Part shown: positions 1-6,985 of the stretch, one piece after another
How positions within the stretch are numbered: the stretch's first letter is position 1
Layout of the letters: every line of letters begins with the position of its first letter
Virus record (IMG/VR): IMGVR_UViG_3300017735_000046
Coordinates: 1-34,264 of that record
Reading direction: 5' to 3' (one strand)
DNA from: a virus
Length of the DNA stretch: 34,264 nt
Translations under genes and position numbers: made by a program
Notes under the pieces: model-generated
Told to the model about the DNA's origin: nothing
Database searches by the model: none
Seen by the model: only the letters and a program-made list of their open reading frames with translations

Positions 1-140
1 AGTCTAGCTGGTCTGCGGGTTTGCGGGCTGTTTCGCCAATGTTTCGCCAATGTATCGCCAAAAGGTGCGCAGGTTTTTGTAGGTGGGAGCATATACCCCC
101 CCCCTTATATTTCGCGCGGGGGCAGGTCTAGCAATACCCC
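1..140. repeat. terminal redundancy, left copy
   Basis: This stretch is repeated at 34136-34264. The right-hand 70 or so bases are identical in the two copies. The left part differs by three substitutions (near positions 11, 22 and 32), and this copy has one extra 11-bp unit. The simplest reading is that the window is a linearised circular or terminally redundant genome whose ends were assembled from slightly different population variants. A true direct terminal repeat is possible but would normally be identical in both copies. Confidence 0.85.
29..61 (-). repeat. three tandem 11-bp repeats (TTGGCGAWACA on minus strand)
   Basis: Plus-strand units TGTTTCGCCAA (29-39), TGTTTCGCCAA (40-50) and TGTATCGCCAA (51-61) lie head to tail. 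Read on the minus strand they give TTGGCGATACA-type units, the same motif that flanks the attP core at 24012-24063 and 24225-24246. The right-end copy of this region (34164-34185) has only two units, so unit number varies. They may be protein-binding sites (integrase arm type, or terminase). Confidence 0.8.
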
Positions 141-156
141 CCCCTTACGCCCCCCC
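93..156. other. oligo-C tracts in terS-terL intergenic region; candidate packaging site
   Basis: Three C-runs of 9, 8 and 7 bases (96-104, 137-144, 150-156) are separated by a GC-rich block with CGCGCGGGGGC. The first two sit in a shared context TACCCCCCCC-TTA. The position between the small and large terminase genes of the circularised genome is a common place for cos or pac. The contig ends inside the second C-run (34261-34264), which fits a hard-to-assemble homopolymer. That this is the packaging site is inference only. Confidence 0.35.
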
Positions 157-225
157 TTTGCATCTGGGAAGCATTGGGACTCCGGCACGAAAATTTTTGG
201 CAGAAGCGCATCTCCCAGACGCGCT

Positions 226-1635
226 TTGGGATTGGGGTGGGCTTTGACTGACCTACAGGACACGCTGTTACAGCTTAGGAACGACCCTGAGATGTTTGTC
301 CGGCACGTTATCGGGGCTGACCCGCAACAGTGGCAGACAGAGGCTTTGCGGGCTATAGCGGCGAATGATAAGGTTGCTATTAAGTCTGGGCATGGTGTTG
401 GTAAAACGGCGTTTTTATCGTGGCTGATATTGTGGTGGTTGCTGACGAGGTATCCCACCAAGATTGTTGCTACGGCGAACACTGCGCACCAGTTGAATGA
501 TGTTCTGTGGACTGAGGTTGATAAGTGGGCCCGTTTGATGCCCGAAGGCTTTAAGAAGCAGTTAGAGTTCAAGAGCGACAAGATTAGCTTGTCCGGCAGT
601 AGTGATAGCTTCTGCGCTTTCAGAACGAGCCGCAGAGAGAACCCAGAGGCGCTTCAGGGCTTTCATAGTGAGAATATGCTCATCGTGGTAGATGAGGCGT
701 CTGGCGTGCCTGATGTGGTTTTTCAGGTAGGTGAAGGCGCTATGTCGACTAAGGGCGCTAAGACGGTGCTTACAGGCAACCCAACGCGTGCAGAGGGCTT
801 TTTCTTTGATGCCTTTCATAACAACAGGGAACAGTTTGAGTGCATGACGGTGTCCTGTGAGGACGCTGATACGGTAGACCCGAAGTTTGTAGAGGACATG
901 ATCGCTAAGTATGGGGCGGAGAGTAATGTAACTCGCATCCGCGTTTATGGCGAGTTTCCGACCCAATCGGATGATGTTCTATTGCCCCTACATTTGGTAG
1001 AGGACGCAGTAAAGCGTGACATAGAGCCAAGCCCTATGACCCCTGTAGTGTGGGGTATAGACGTTGCCCGCTTTGGTGGTGATAGAAGTGCTTTATGCAA
1101 GCGTCAAGGGCAAGTGCTTGTTGAGAAATGCAAGACTTGGCAGGGCAAAGACTTAATGGAAATGGCGGGTATTATCCTGTCAGAGTATGAGGCCACGCCT
1201 TATTCGCTTCGCCCTGTAAGCATTTTTATTGACTCGATTGGGGTTGGCGGCGGTTTGGCTGACAGGCTGTCTGAGTTAGATCTTCCGGCTATCGGTGTTG
1301 CTGTTTCTGAAAGCCCTTCTTTGAAAGAGCGTTTCACGCGGTTGCGTGATGAGTTGTTTTGGAAGGCGCGCGAGTGGTTTGAGGCGCGGGATTGCAAGAT
1401 CCCAAGTGACGAATCCCTTATCAGCGAAGTAACGGCTGTGAGGTATAAGTATCAATCCACAGGCAAGCTAAAGATTGAAAGCAAGGACGAAATGAAGCGG
1501 CGCGGGCAAAGAAGCCCTGACGTTGCAGATGCGTTTGTCCTTACTTTTGCGCAAGAAGGTGCAACGGCTCTTGGGCAGGCTTCTCGCTGGAACGCCAGAG
1601 CCACTTACAAGCCAGACACGCGGTGGGTGGTGTGA
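226..1635 (+). CDS. terL: terminase large subunit (ATPase-nuclease)
   Basis: This is the DNA packaging motor, which pumps phage DNA into the prohead through the portal and cuts it. The N-terminal ATPase has a Walker A motif at about residues 55-61 (GHGVGKT) and a Walker B motif MLIVVDEAS at 151-159 with D156/E157. The C-terminal RNase H-fold nuclease shows acidic positions at D279 (GIDVARFGGD), D336 (FIDSIG) and D432/D435 (SPDVADAF). About 469 residues is normal for the family. No ATG lies near the 5' end: TTG codons at 226, 232 and 244 are all possible and the ribosome site is weak. TTG at 244, giving MTDLQDTL, is an attractive alternative start. The small subunit lies just upstream across the circular junction. 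Confidence 0.95.
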   Translation: MGLGWALTDLQDTLLQLRNDPEMFVRHVIGADPQQWQTEALRAIAANDKVAIKSGHGVGKTAFLSWLILWWLLTRYPTKIVATANTAHQLNDVLWTEVDKWARLMPEGFKKQLEFKSDKISLSGSSDSFCAFRTSRRENPEALQGFHSENMLIVVDEASGVPDVVFQVGEGAMSTKGAKTVLTGNPTRAEGFFFDAFHNNREQFECMTVSCEDADTVDPKFVEDMIAKYGAESNVTRIRVYGEFPTQSDDVLLPLHLVEDAVKRDIEPSPMTPVVWGIDVARFGGDRSALCKRQGQVLVEKCKTWQGKDLMEMAGIILSEYEATPYSLRPVSIFIDSIGVGGGLADRLSELDLPAIGVAVSESPSLKERFTRLRDELFWKAREWFEARDCKIPSDESLISEVTAVRYKYQSTGKLKIESKDEMKRRGQRSPDVADAFVLTFAQEGATALGQASRWNARATYKPDTRWVV

Positions 1636-1907
1636 GCGATAATATTATTGAGTTTCCGAAGCGCCCAGAGTTTGAAATTGTTTTTGAGCCAGAGGGTTCT
1701 GCTAGGGACTTTGAAGAAGAGGTGGATGCCAGCCACGCTTCGTTGGTGTGTTATATAAACGGACTTCACGTTACTGCTGACATAGGCTTTGAGGCATTAA
1801 TGCACGCTTGTTTATTAGCGGCAACAAATTGTGCGATTGAGGCGGGTTTAACGGCAGATGAGTTCAACCGCCTTTTGCAAAGCATAGAGGTTGAGGATGC
1901 CGAATAA
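1632..1907 (+). CDS. conserved small phage protein, unknown function
   Basis: The 91-residue acidic protein has no function I recognise. GTG at 1632 overlaps the terminase stop as GTGA, which suggests translational coupling; a GTG at 1623 in the same frame is less likely. The C-terminal third (ALMHACLLAATNCAIEAG) looks like an amphipathic helix followed by a helical hairpin. It sits between the terminase and a block of small basic proteins. Similar short acidic proteins often follow terL in marine podoviruses, but no role can be assigned here. Confidence 0.75.
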   Translation: MSDNIIEFPKRPEFEIVFEPEGSARDFEEEVDASHASLVCYINGLHVTADIGFEALMHACLLAATNCAIEAGLTADEFNRLLQSIEVEDAE

Positions 1908-2187
1908 AAAAGACCCCCGCTTAGATCGTGCCGGAGTTAGTGGCTACAACAAGCCCAAGCGCACCCCAAAGCACCCTAAGAAAAGCCACATCGTTGTGGC
2001 AAAAGAAGGCGAAAAGATTAAGACCATCCGTTTTGGGCAACAGGGCGCAAAGACCGCCGGAGATCCTAAAAAGGGTGAAAGCCGCGCAACAAAGATGAAG
2101 CGGAAAAGTTTCAAAGCGCGTCACGCGAAAAATATAGCAAAGGGCAAAATGTCTGCGGCCTATTGGGCAGACAAAGTTAAGTGGTGA
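1897..2187 (+). CDS. small Lys/Arg-rich phage protein
   Basis: The 96-residue protein is strongly basic and contains motifs RAGVSGYNKPKRTP, KTIRFGQQG and FKARHAKNIAKGKMSAAYW. I recognise this arrangement as a conserved small protein of many marine phages, located near the terminase and portal, with no assigned function. ATG at 1897 is preferred over a TTG at 1891; the gene overlaps the end of its upstream neighbour. The high charge suggests binding to nucleic acid, for instance packaged DNA, but that is inference. Confidence 0.85.
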   Translation: MPNKKDPRLDRAGVSGYNKPKRTPKHPKKSHIVVAKEGEKIKTIRFGQQGAKTAGDPKKGESRATKMKRKSFKARHAKNIAKGKMSAAYWADKVKW

Positions 2188-2192
2188 TTTTT

Positions 2193-2339
2193 ATGGATTA
2201 TTGTAATGCTTGTCCCTACCCAGCGAAATGCGCACAGCGCGCACGCTGTCAAATGGGTCGTGAAGTGGTGAAGCCTGTAGCGCCTGCACCAATTATTTCG
2301 GCAAAACCTAAAACTCAAAAGAAAAAGGTGTCAAAATGA
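2193..2339 (+). CDS. 48-residue Cys-rich small protein
   Basis: ATG at 2193 opens a 48-codon frame. The product has four cysteines near its N-terminus (C4, C7, C13, C19 in a CxxCx5Cx5C pattern), which could bind one zinc ion, followed by a Lys/Pro-rich tail. It starts six bases after the previous stop and its own stop overlaps the next ATG (ATGA), as is usual for genes in this operon. Function unknown. Confidence 0.6.
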   Translation: MDYCNACPYPAKCAQRARCQMGREVVKPVAPAPIISAKPKTQKKKVSK

Positions 2340-2401
2340 AAAAGTATGGCAAAAGCAAAAAAAAGGGCGGGAACGTTAAAACAGGAAAATATTGTTCCTA
2401 A
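2336..2401 (+). CDS. 21-residue basic micropeptide (tentative)
   Basis: ATG at 2336 overlaps the preceding stop as ATGA and opens a 21-codon frame, KKYGKSKKKGGN-type, nearly all Lys/Gly. Lysine content and position match the other tiny basic proteins of this block. With so short a frame, chance cannot be excluded; the stop-start overlap is the main support. Confidence 0.35.
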   Translation: MKKYGKSKKKGGNVKTGKYCS

Positions 2402-2440
2402 ATGATTTTGATCCGTCATCTCTCTAGACCAAAAAAGATC

Positions 2441-2473
2441 GCACCCCCCGCTTTCTCCCTTTGCGCGGGGTGC
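2441..2473 (+). other. GC-rich stem-loop without T-run
   Basis: GCACCCC..GC at 2441-2451 can pair with GCGGGGTGC at 2465-2473 around a pyrimidine-rich loop. There is no oligo-T after it, so it is not a standard terminator. It lies in a 109-base gap between 2401 and the gene at 2511 and could act in mRNA processing or stability. The gap holds no other convincing gene. Confidence 0.4.
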
Positions 2474-2510
2474 GTGACACCAAAGAGGTGCAAAAGCAAG
2501 GAGAACTGTG

Positions 2511-2675
2511 ATGCCCCGAAAGCCATCAAAGCCAAAGTCTCCAAAACCAAAAAACCCAAAGCTATACGCGCAGGTCAAAGCCGCCGCAAAGCGTAAATTT
2601 GATGTGTACCCTTCTGCTTACGCAAATAGCTGGTTGGTTCGTGAATATAAAAAGCGCGGTGGTAAATACGCATGA
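2511..2675 (+). CDS. 54-residue conserved basic phage protein
   Basis: ATG at 2511 follows a good ribosome site (AAGGAGA, 2498-2504). The product begins with a Lys/Pro repeat and then carries KLYAQVKAAAKRKFDVYPSA and ANSWLVREYKKRGGKY. I recognise this as a conserved short module in marine phages, of unknown function. Its stop overlaps the next ATG (ATGA at 2672). It lies in a different frame from a 64-codon open frame at 2402-2596, which is probably spurious. Confidence 0.85.
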   Translation: MPRKPSKPKSPKPKNPKLYAQVKAAAKRKFDVYPSAYANSWLVREYKKRGGKYA

Positions 2676-2926
2676 GTCTGACGCGATGGTACAAGGATCG
2701 ATGGGTAGATATCGGCGCTCCTAAAAAAGATGGGAAGTATCAGGCCTGCGGCAGACCCTCTGCTAAAAATTCTAAAAGAAAATATCCTAAGTGCGTGCCA
2801 GCCGCAAAGGCGGCAAAGATGACTGCTAAAGAGCGTGCATCCGCAGTTAAGAGGAAACGGTCAAAGCGACAGGGCGTTGGCGGTAAGCCGACAAATGTCT
2901 CCACCTTCAAAGGTAAAAAGAAATGA
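2672..2926 (+). CDS. small basic phage protein
   Basis: The 84-residue, Lys/Arg-rich protein starts with MSLTRWYKDRWVDIGAPKKD and ends in a run of basic residues. The WVDIGAPKKDGKYQACGR and KYPKCVPAAKA motifs are conserved in homologues from other marine phages, and two cysteines lie in this part. It is coupled by ATGA overlaps both to the upstream gene and to the portal gene. No function is established; together with its neighbours it makes a block of four or five DNA-like-charge binding proteins placed between terminase and portal. Confidence 0.85.
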   Translation: MSLTRWYKDRWVDIGAPKKDGKYQACGRPSAKNSKRKYPKCVPAAKAAKMTAKERASAVKRKRSKRQGVGGKPTNVSTFKGKKK

Positions 2927-4908
2927 TGGATGATGAACAATTAGGCTCAGTGATCTCGCGTGAGATTACAGAAAGCCTTAATCATTTCGACACTGAATAT
3001 ACGCAAGACCGTATTGACGCTCTTGATTATTATTTGGGTCGGCCTTTTGGAAATGAAGTCGAAGGGCGTTCGTCCGTAGTTAGTACAGAGGTTGCTGATA
3101 CGGTTGAACAGATTATGCCTTCGATGATGCGCATCTTTACAGGCACAGATAAAGTTGTTCGCTTTTCGCCTCGCACTGAAGAGGACGTGGAGAAGGCTGA
3201 ACAGGCCACCGATTATGTGAATTTTATACTGCAAAATGATAACGATTATTACCGCGTCTTATATAACTTCATCAAAGACTCCTTGTTGTTTAAAATTGGA
3301 GTTGTCAAAGTGTCGTGGGACGAAACTGATGAAGTGCAGTCGGAGACCTATGAGGGCTTGGAGCAGGGAGAGCTTGCGCTCTTACTGGCAAACCCTGATG
3401 TCGAGATTGTTGAACAGTCTGAAGAAATAATCGTTAAAGGCGATGAGGAGTTAGGGATTGAAGAGGTTGCGCGTTATGACGTGACGCTCAAGACCCGCAC
3501 CAAGTCTGGTCGCATACGCGTCGAGAATGTGCCGCCAGAAGAGTTCCTGACAAATAGACGCTGTAAGAGCCTTGATGACGCACGCTTTATTTGCCACCGA
3601 ACCACAATGACCGTTTCTGAGTTGGTCAGCATGGGTTACGACCAAGACGAGATAGAAGCCTATGCGGGCATCGGTGAGCTTGAAACAGAAACAGAGCGCC
3701 GCAAAAGATTTGAAGATCTGGACGCCCAGCAAGATTATAATTACTCCGACCCTTCACAGCGCGAAGTGCCAGTCTATGAGAGCTATATCCGCGTGGATTA
3801 TGACGAGGACGGAGTTGCGGAACATCGCCGCGTTTTAAGCATTGGTGACGGCGGGGAACACGTTTTAGAAAATGGTTTAATTGATTACTGCCCCTTTGCC
3901 GTCATTAGCCCTATCCTTATGCCGCACCGTCTGATTGGGCGCTCTATCTTTGACCTGACAAAAGATTTGCAGGTTATTAAATCAACCCTCATGCGCCAGT
4001 ATCTCGACAGCACTTATTTAAGTGTGATGCCGCGTATTGTGGCTGTAGAGGGGCAAGTAAACCTCGATGATTTATTAGATGGGACTGCCGGCGGTATCAT
4101 TCGGGCAAGAAACGCAGGCGCGGTTCAACCGCTAAACACAGGCGGCGTTGGTGCTGAAATACAGCCTTTGATGCGGTATCTGGACGAAATCAAAGAAAAC
4201 AGAACTGGCATGAGCAAAGCCTCGCAAGGCTTGGATGCAAACGCCCTACAGTCGACAACTGCGGCGGCGGTAGCGGCTACGGTTAAGGGCGCAGGCCAGA
4301 AGCTAGAATCTTATGCCAGAACCATTGCCGAAACAGGCATGAAGGACTTGCATAAAATTATTCTTAAACTTGTTTCCACTTACCAGCAACAGCCCAGAAT
4401 AATTCGCCTGAGAAACAAATTTATTCCTATAGACCCGCGTGAGTTTGAGGGCTTCGATATTACGGTAAATGTCGGGCTTGGCACGATGGACGAGCAAGAA
4501 AAGATGAGCCGCTTGATGGAGATCATAGTCAAGCAAGAGCAAATCCTTCAACAGCTTGGCGCAAATAACCCGATTGTCTCAATGGAACAATATACAAACA
4601 CTCTGCGCCAATATGTAGAGCTTGCGGGGATGAAGGACGCGGGGCGTTACTTCAAAGATCCGGCGCAGGTGCAAATGCAGATGCAAGCGCAACAGGCACA
4701 ACAGCCAGCGCCTAACCCTGCAATGGTTAAGCTACAGCAAGACTTTGAATTGAAGAAAGCCAAGATGGAAGCTGAGATAGCTCTAGAGCGTGAAAAGCTA
4801 CAGATGGAAATGGATTTGCGGCGTCAGGAGTTGGCGGCTGAAAGTCAGCTACGCGCGGCGAAGGCTATAACCGATGCAGAGATAAGCACTAATCTGCCTC
4901 GCGCATGA
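2923..4908 (+). CDS. portal protein
   Basis: The portal forms the dodecameric ring at the special head vertex, through which DNA enters and leaves and on which the tail is built. The 661-residue length fits the podovirus/P22-type group. N-terminal features include DALDYYLGRPFGNEVEGRSS and EQIMPSMMRIFTGTDKVVRF, and the middle holds the PFAVISPILMPHRLIGRSI and RTGMSKASQGLDANALQ blocks typical of these portals. The C-terminal 100 residues are Gln/Lys/Glu-rich and predicted as a long coiled helix (barrel). ATG at 2923 overlaps the upstream stop; ATG at 2926 is also possible. Its last bases overlap the acyltransferase gene. Confidence 0.92.
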   Translation: MMDDEQLGSVISREITESLNHFDTEYTQDRIDALDYYLGRPFGNEVEGRSSVVSTEVADTVEQIMPSMMRIFTGTDKVVRFSPRTEEDVEKAEQATDYVNFILQNDNDYYRVLYNFIKDSLLFKIGVVKVSWDETDEVQSETYEGLEQGELALLLANPDVEIVEQSEEIIVKGDEELGIEEVARYDVTLKTRTKSGRIRVENVPPEEFLTNRRCKSLDDARFICHRTTMTVSELVSMGYDQDEIEAYAGIGELETETERRKRFEDLDAQQDYNYSDPSQREVPVYESYIRVDYDEDGVAEHRRVLSIGDGGEHVLENGLIDYCPFAVISPILMPHRLIGRSIFDLTKDLQVIKSTLMRQYLDSTYLSVMPRIVAVEGQVNLDDLLDGTAGGIIRARNAGAVQPLNTGGVGAEIQPLMRYLDEIKENRTGMSKASQGLDANALQSTTAAAVAATVKGAGQKLESYARTIAETGMKDLHKIILKLVSTYQQQPRIIRLRNKFIPIDPREFEGFDITVNVGLGTMDEQEKMSRLMEIIVKQEQILQQLGANNPIVSMEQYTNTLRQYVELAGMKDAGRYFKDPAQVQMQMQAQQAQQPAPNPAMVKLQQDFELKKAKMEAEIALEREKLQMEMDLRRQELAAESQLRAAKAITDAEISTNLPRA

Positions 4909-5300
4909 GCAAGTTCGGGGACATTTGTACGTTACTCGCAACGTCAGGAACTTACACGCACTGGTCATTAGCAAAGATTGGTGAGGCTATTGGATACCCG
5001 CTTAGTTTAAATCAGTGCTTTGTATATTACCGCGATGAAAAGCCTGTCGGCATCATCACTTATGCTTATGTAAGCGATGAAGCGCTATCTGCTTTGATGT
5101 CTGGTGAGCGCGTTATACAGCATGAAGATTGGCAAAGCGGAGAGCATTTATTTGTGCCGGACTTAATAGCGCCTTTTGGCGATGTTCGCACAATGACAAA
5201 ACACTTTCACAAATTTGTGAAAGGCTTTCATGGAGAGGGGTTTCGGTGCAACTGGTATCGACCCGCTTTAAAAAGGACAGGATATGCAAAAACACGCTGA
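4905..5300 (+). CDS. HlyC-like toxin-activating lysine acyltransferase
   Basis: The 131-residue protein matches the HlyC/ApxIC family (PF02794), which uses acyl-ACP to fatty-acylate internal lysines of RTX toxins. Shared blocks are NQCFVYYRDEKPVGIITYA (HlyC NQYALLTRDNYPVAYCSWA), EDWQSGE (EDWTSGD) and PDLIAPFGD (IDWIAPFGD). HlyC catalytic His23 and Asp92 align with H19 (in YTHW) and D86 (in VPDLIAP). HlyC is about 170 residues, so this is a compact form missing the C-terminal extension. It is coupled to the portal by an ATGA overlap and overlaps the next gene by 17 bases. No RTX toxin repeats occur in the window, so a phage structural protein or a host protein is the likely substrate. Family assignment is strong; the role in the phage is unknown. 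Confidence 0.85.
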   Translation: MSKFGDICTLLATSGTYTHWSLAKIGEAIGYPLSLNQCFVYYRDEKPVGIITYAYVSDEALSALMSGERVIQHEDWQSGEHLFVPDLIAPFGDVRTMTKHFHKFVKGFHGEGFRCNWYRPALKRTGYAKTR

Positions 5301-6714
5301 CATATTCAAGCTAGATATTTCCGAAAAGATTGAACGTGCTTTCTATTGCTTTGGCTCAGACGATGGCGGCGGTGGTGGAGATGAGCCGGACGGCGTTACC
5401 TTTACTGGCGCAGGCGGTGGTCAGGGCGTAAAAATAAGCTCCGACACTTTAGCTTCTAATTCTACTGAGGACACCTTTGGCGGGCGGAATACATCTGCCG
5501 CCGCGCTTGACCCCTTTGGCGGTGCAGGCGGAAATGTTAGCGATATTTTGGCTGGCAATATTAACGCTATGGGCGAAAGCCTTGCCAACGCATCATCCGG
5601 CGGATTTGGCGGCGGTGGCTCAGAGAGCGATGCGCTTGCTCAAATTGCGGCGGCGGGTGGAAACACTTTTGCCACCTCTGCGCCAGCACGCGCGCAAGCT
5701 ACTGGAATCGGTGCGCGTCCGTTTTCTAGAACATCGGCAACAAACGATGTGGGCATCACTACATCTAGAGGAAGCCCATTACCCGCTTTGGCTGGCGCGT
5801 TGTTAGCGCCTGAATTGCAAAACCCAGCTTTTAGAAATGCTTTATCGGCTGGCGCGCCTGCCCCTGAGTTACAGAGCCCAGCTTTCAGAAATGCTCTGTC
5901 GCAACAGCCTCAGACGCTTTCTCAGCAAGCCGCATCGCAAGCGCGTGGTCAAAGCACTGTTGGCGACTTTGTTGATGATGAATATAATTCTGTGCAGAAC
6001 CCAAATATTCAGCGTGGCGCTGGGGTGGATGTCAGCACTTTTGATGAAGAGCAAACGTCCGCTATTTCAGACGGCTTTCTAGATGAAAGAGGCCGCGCTG
6101 ACACAGATGTTCTTGCGCAAGAGGCAATAGATTATTTTAGCAGTCCATTAGTGCAGGCGGTTCAAGCGGCTGAAAATTTCAGCCCAACTTTGGGCATCTT
6201 AAATTCAATAACAGGAAACCCAAGCCTTACTAGAGACAAAGCTGGCCTGCCGATAAATAGGATCGGCGATATGCAACGTGGCGTCCAGATGGGCGGGCGT
6301 TTGGAATTAGGCGAAGATGGTAGCCCTGCTTTTGTCACAATGCCGGATGGGTCTATTGTTGGCGATAGCCTTTTTAGTGGGGCAACCTCTGCATCCTCTG
6401 GCGGTGATGATGGACAGCCAGTAGCGCCGCAACCAAACCCAATAACAGGCCAGCCACGCTGTCCTAGTGGCTACGCTTTTGATGCAAGTGTTGGTGCTTG
6501 CATGCCAACTAAACAATCTGGAAGCCCTGTGTCCAACTTCCCTGCCAACCCAGATATGTATGTTCGGCAGACAGCGCTGGATAGCGCGCCATCGAATGTT
6601 CCAACTGGTTTTGATTTCAACTCGGCTAACCGCCGCTTCCAAGAGTCGTATGCTTACCGTCCACAATATTATGGACGCGACCCAATGCAATTAACAGGAT
6701 TCACTAAAATATAA
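5284..6714 (+). CDS. Gly/Ala-rich structural protein with tandem repeat and Cys-loop
   Basis: The 476-residue protein is rich in Gly, Ala, Ser and Gln with low predicted order. It contains a GGGG-rich N-terminal part, a tandem repeat of PELQxPAFRNALS (about residues 178-208, bases 5812-5904), and a small motif CPSGYAFDASVGAC with cysteines at about 393 and 406. Position between portal and scaffold suggests a virion-associated protein, possibly internal. As the gene directly after the acyltransferase it is one candidate substrate. Several lysines are present but it is lysine-poor overall. No family name is known to me. Confidence 0.75.
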   Translation: MQKHADIFKLDISEKIERAFYCFGSDDGGGGGDEPDGVTFTGAGGGQGVKISSDTLASNSTEDTFGGRNTSAAALDPFGGAGGNVSDILAGNINAMGESLANASSGGFGGGGSESDALAQIAAAGGNTFATSAPARAQATGIGARPFSRTSATNDVGITTSRGSPLPALAGALLAPELQNPAFRNALSAGAPAPELQSPAFRNALSQQPQTLSQQAASQARGQSTVGDFVDDEYNSVQNPNIQRGAGVDVSTFDEEQTSAISDGFLDERGRADTDVLAQEAIDYFSSPLVQAVQAAENFSPTLGILNSITGNPSLTRDKAGLPINRIGDMQRGVQMGGRLELGEDGSPAFVTMPDGSIVGDSLFSGATSASSGGDDGQPVAPQPNPITGQPRCPSGYAFDASVGACMPTKQSGSPVSNFPANPDMYVRQTALDSAPSNVPTGFDFNSANRRFQESYAYRPQYYGRDPMQLTGFTKI

Positions 6715-6971
6715 TGAGTGAAATAAAACAGCGTCAGGCAGTAGACCGCGCGGCGAGAGCTGAAGCCCTATTAAATGACCCATTAATTATTGAGGCGTTT
6801 GAAACGCTAGATAAAGAATTTGTGTCCGCATGGAAAGAGTCAGCAATAGCTGACCAACAAAGCCGCGAACACATATACCAGCTTCTGCAAGCACTCGAAG
6901 CTCTCAAGGGACACTTTTCAAAAGTCCTTGAGGACGGAAAACTTGCAAAAGAAAGGCTGAAGTTTAATTAA
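6714..6971 (+). CDS. small helical protein, unknown function
   Basis: The 85-residue protein appears wholly alpha-helical and charged, with heptad-like spacing (ALLNDPLIIEAFETLDKEF, then ALEALKGHFSKVLEDGKL). The gene overlaps the previous stop as TAATG. Small helical proteins at this position, just before the scaffold, are common in this phage group; a head-assembly accessory role is plausible but unproven. Confidence 0.75.
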   Translation: MSEIKQRQAVDRAARAEALLNDPLIIEAFETLDKEFVSAWKESAIADQQSREHIYQLLQALEALKGHFSKVLEDGKLAKERLKFN

Positions 6972-6985
6972 TTTAGGAGATAAGA

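Noticed and set aside
2402-2596. 64-codon plus-strand open frame with basic product
   Set aside because: It overlaps in another frame with the 54-residue gene at 2511-2675, which has a better ribosome site and a conserved sequence. Low-complexity AAA/CCC-rich DNA leaves several frames open.
5284-6714. RTX toxin-like substrate for the acyltransferase
   Set aside because: The protein is glycine-rich, but the calcium-binding GGxGxDxUx nonapeptide repeats are not seen, so it is not an RTX protein.
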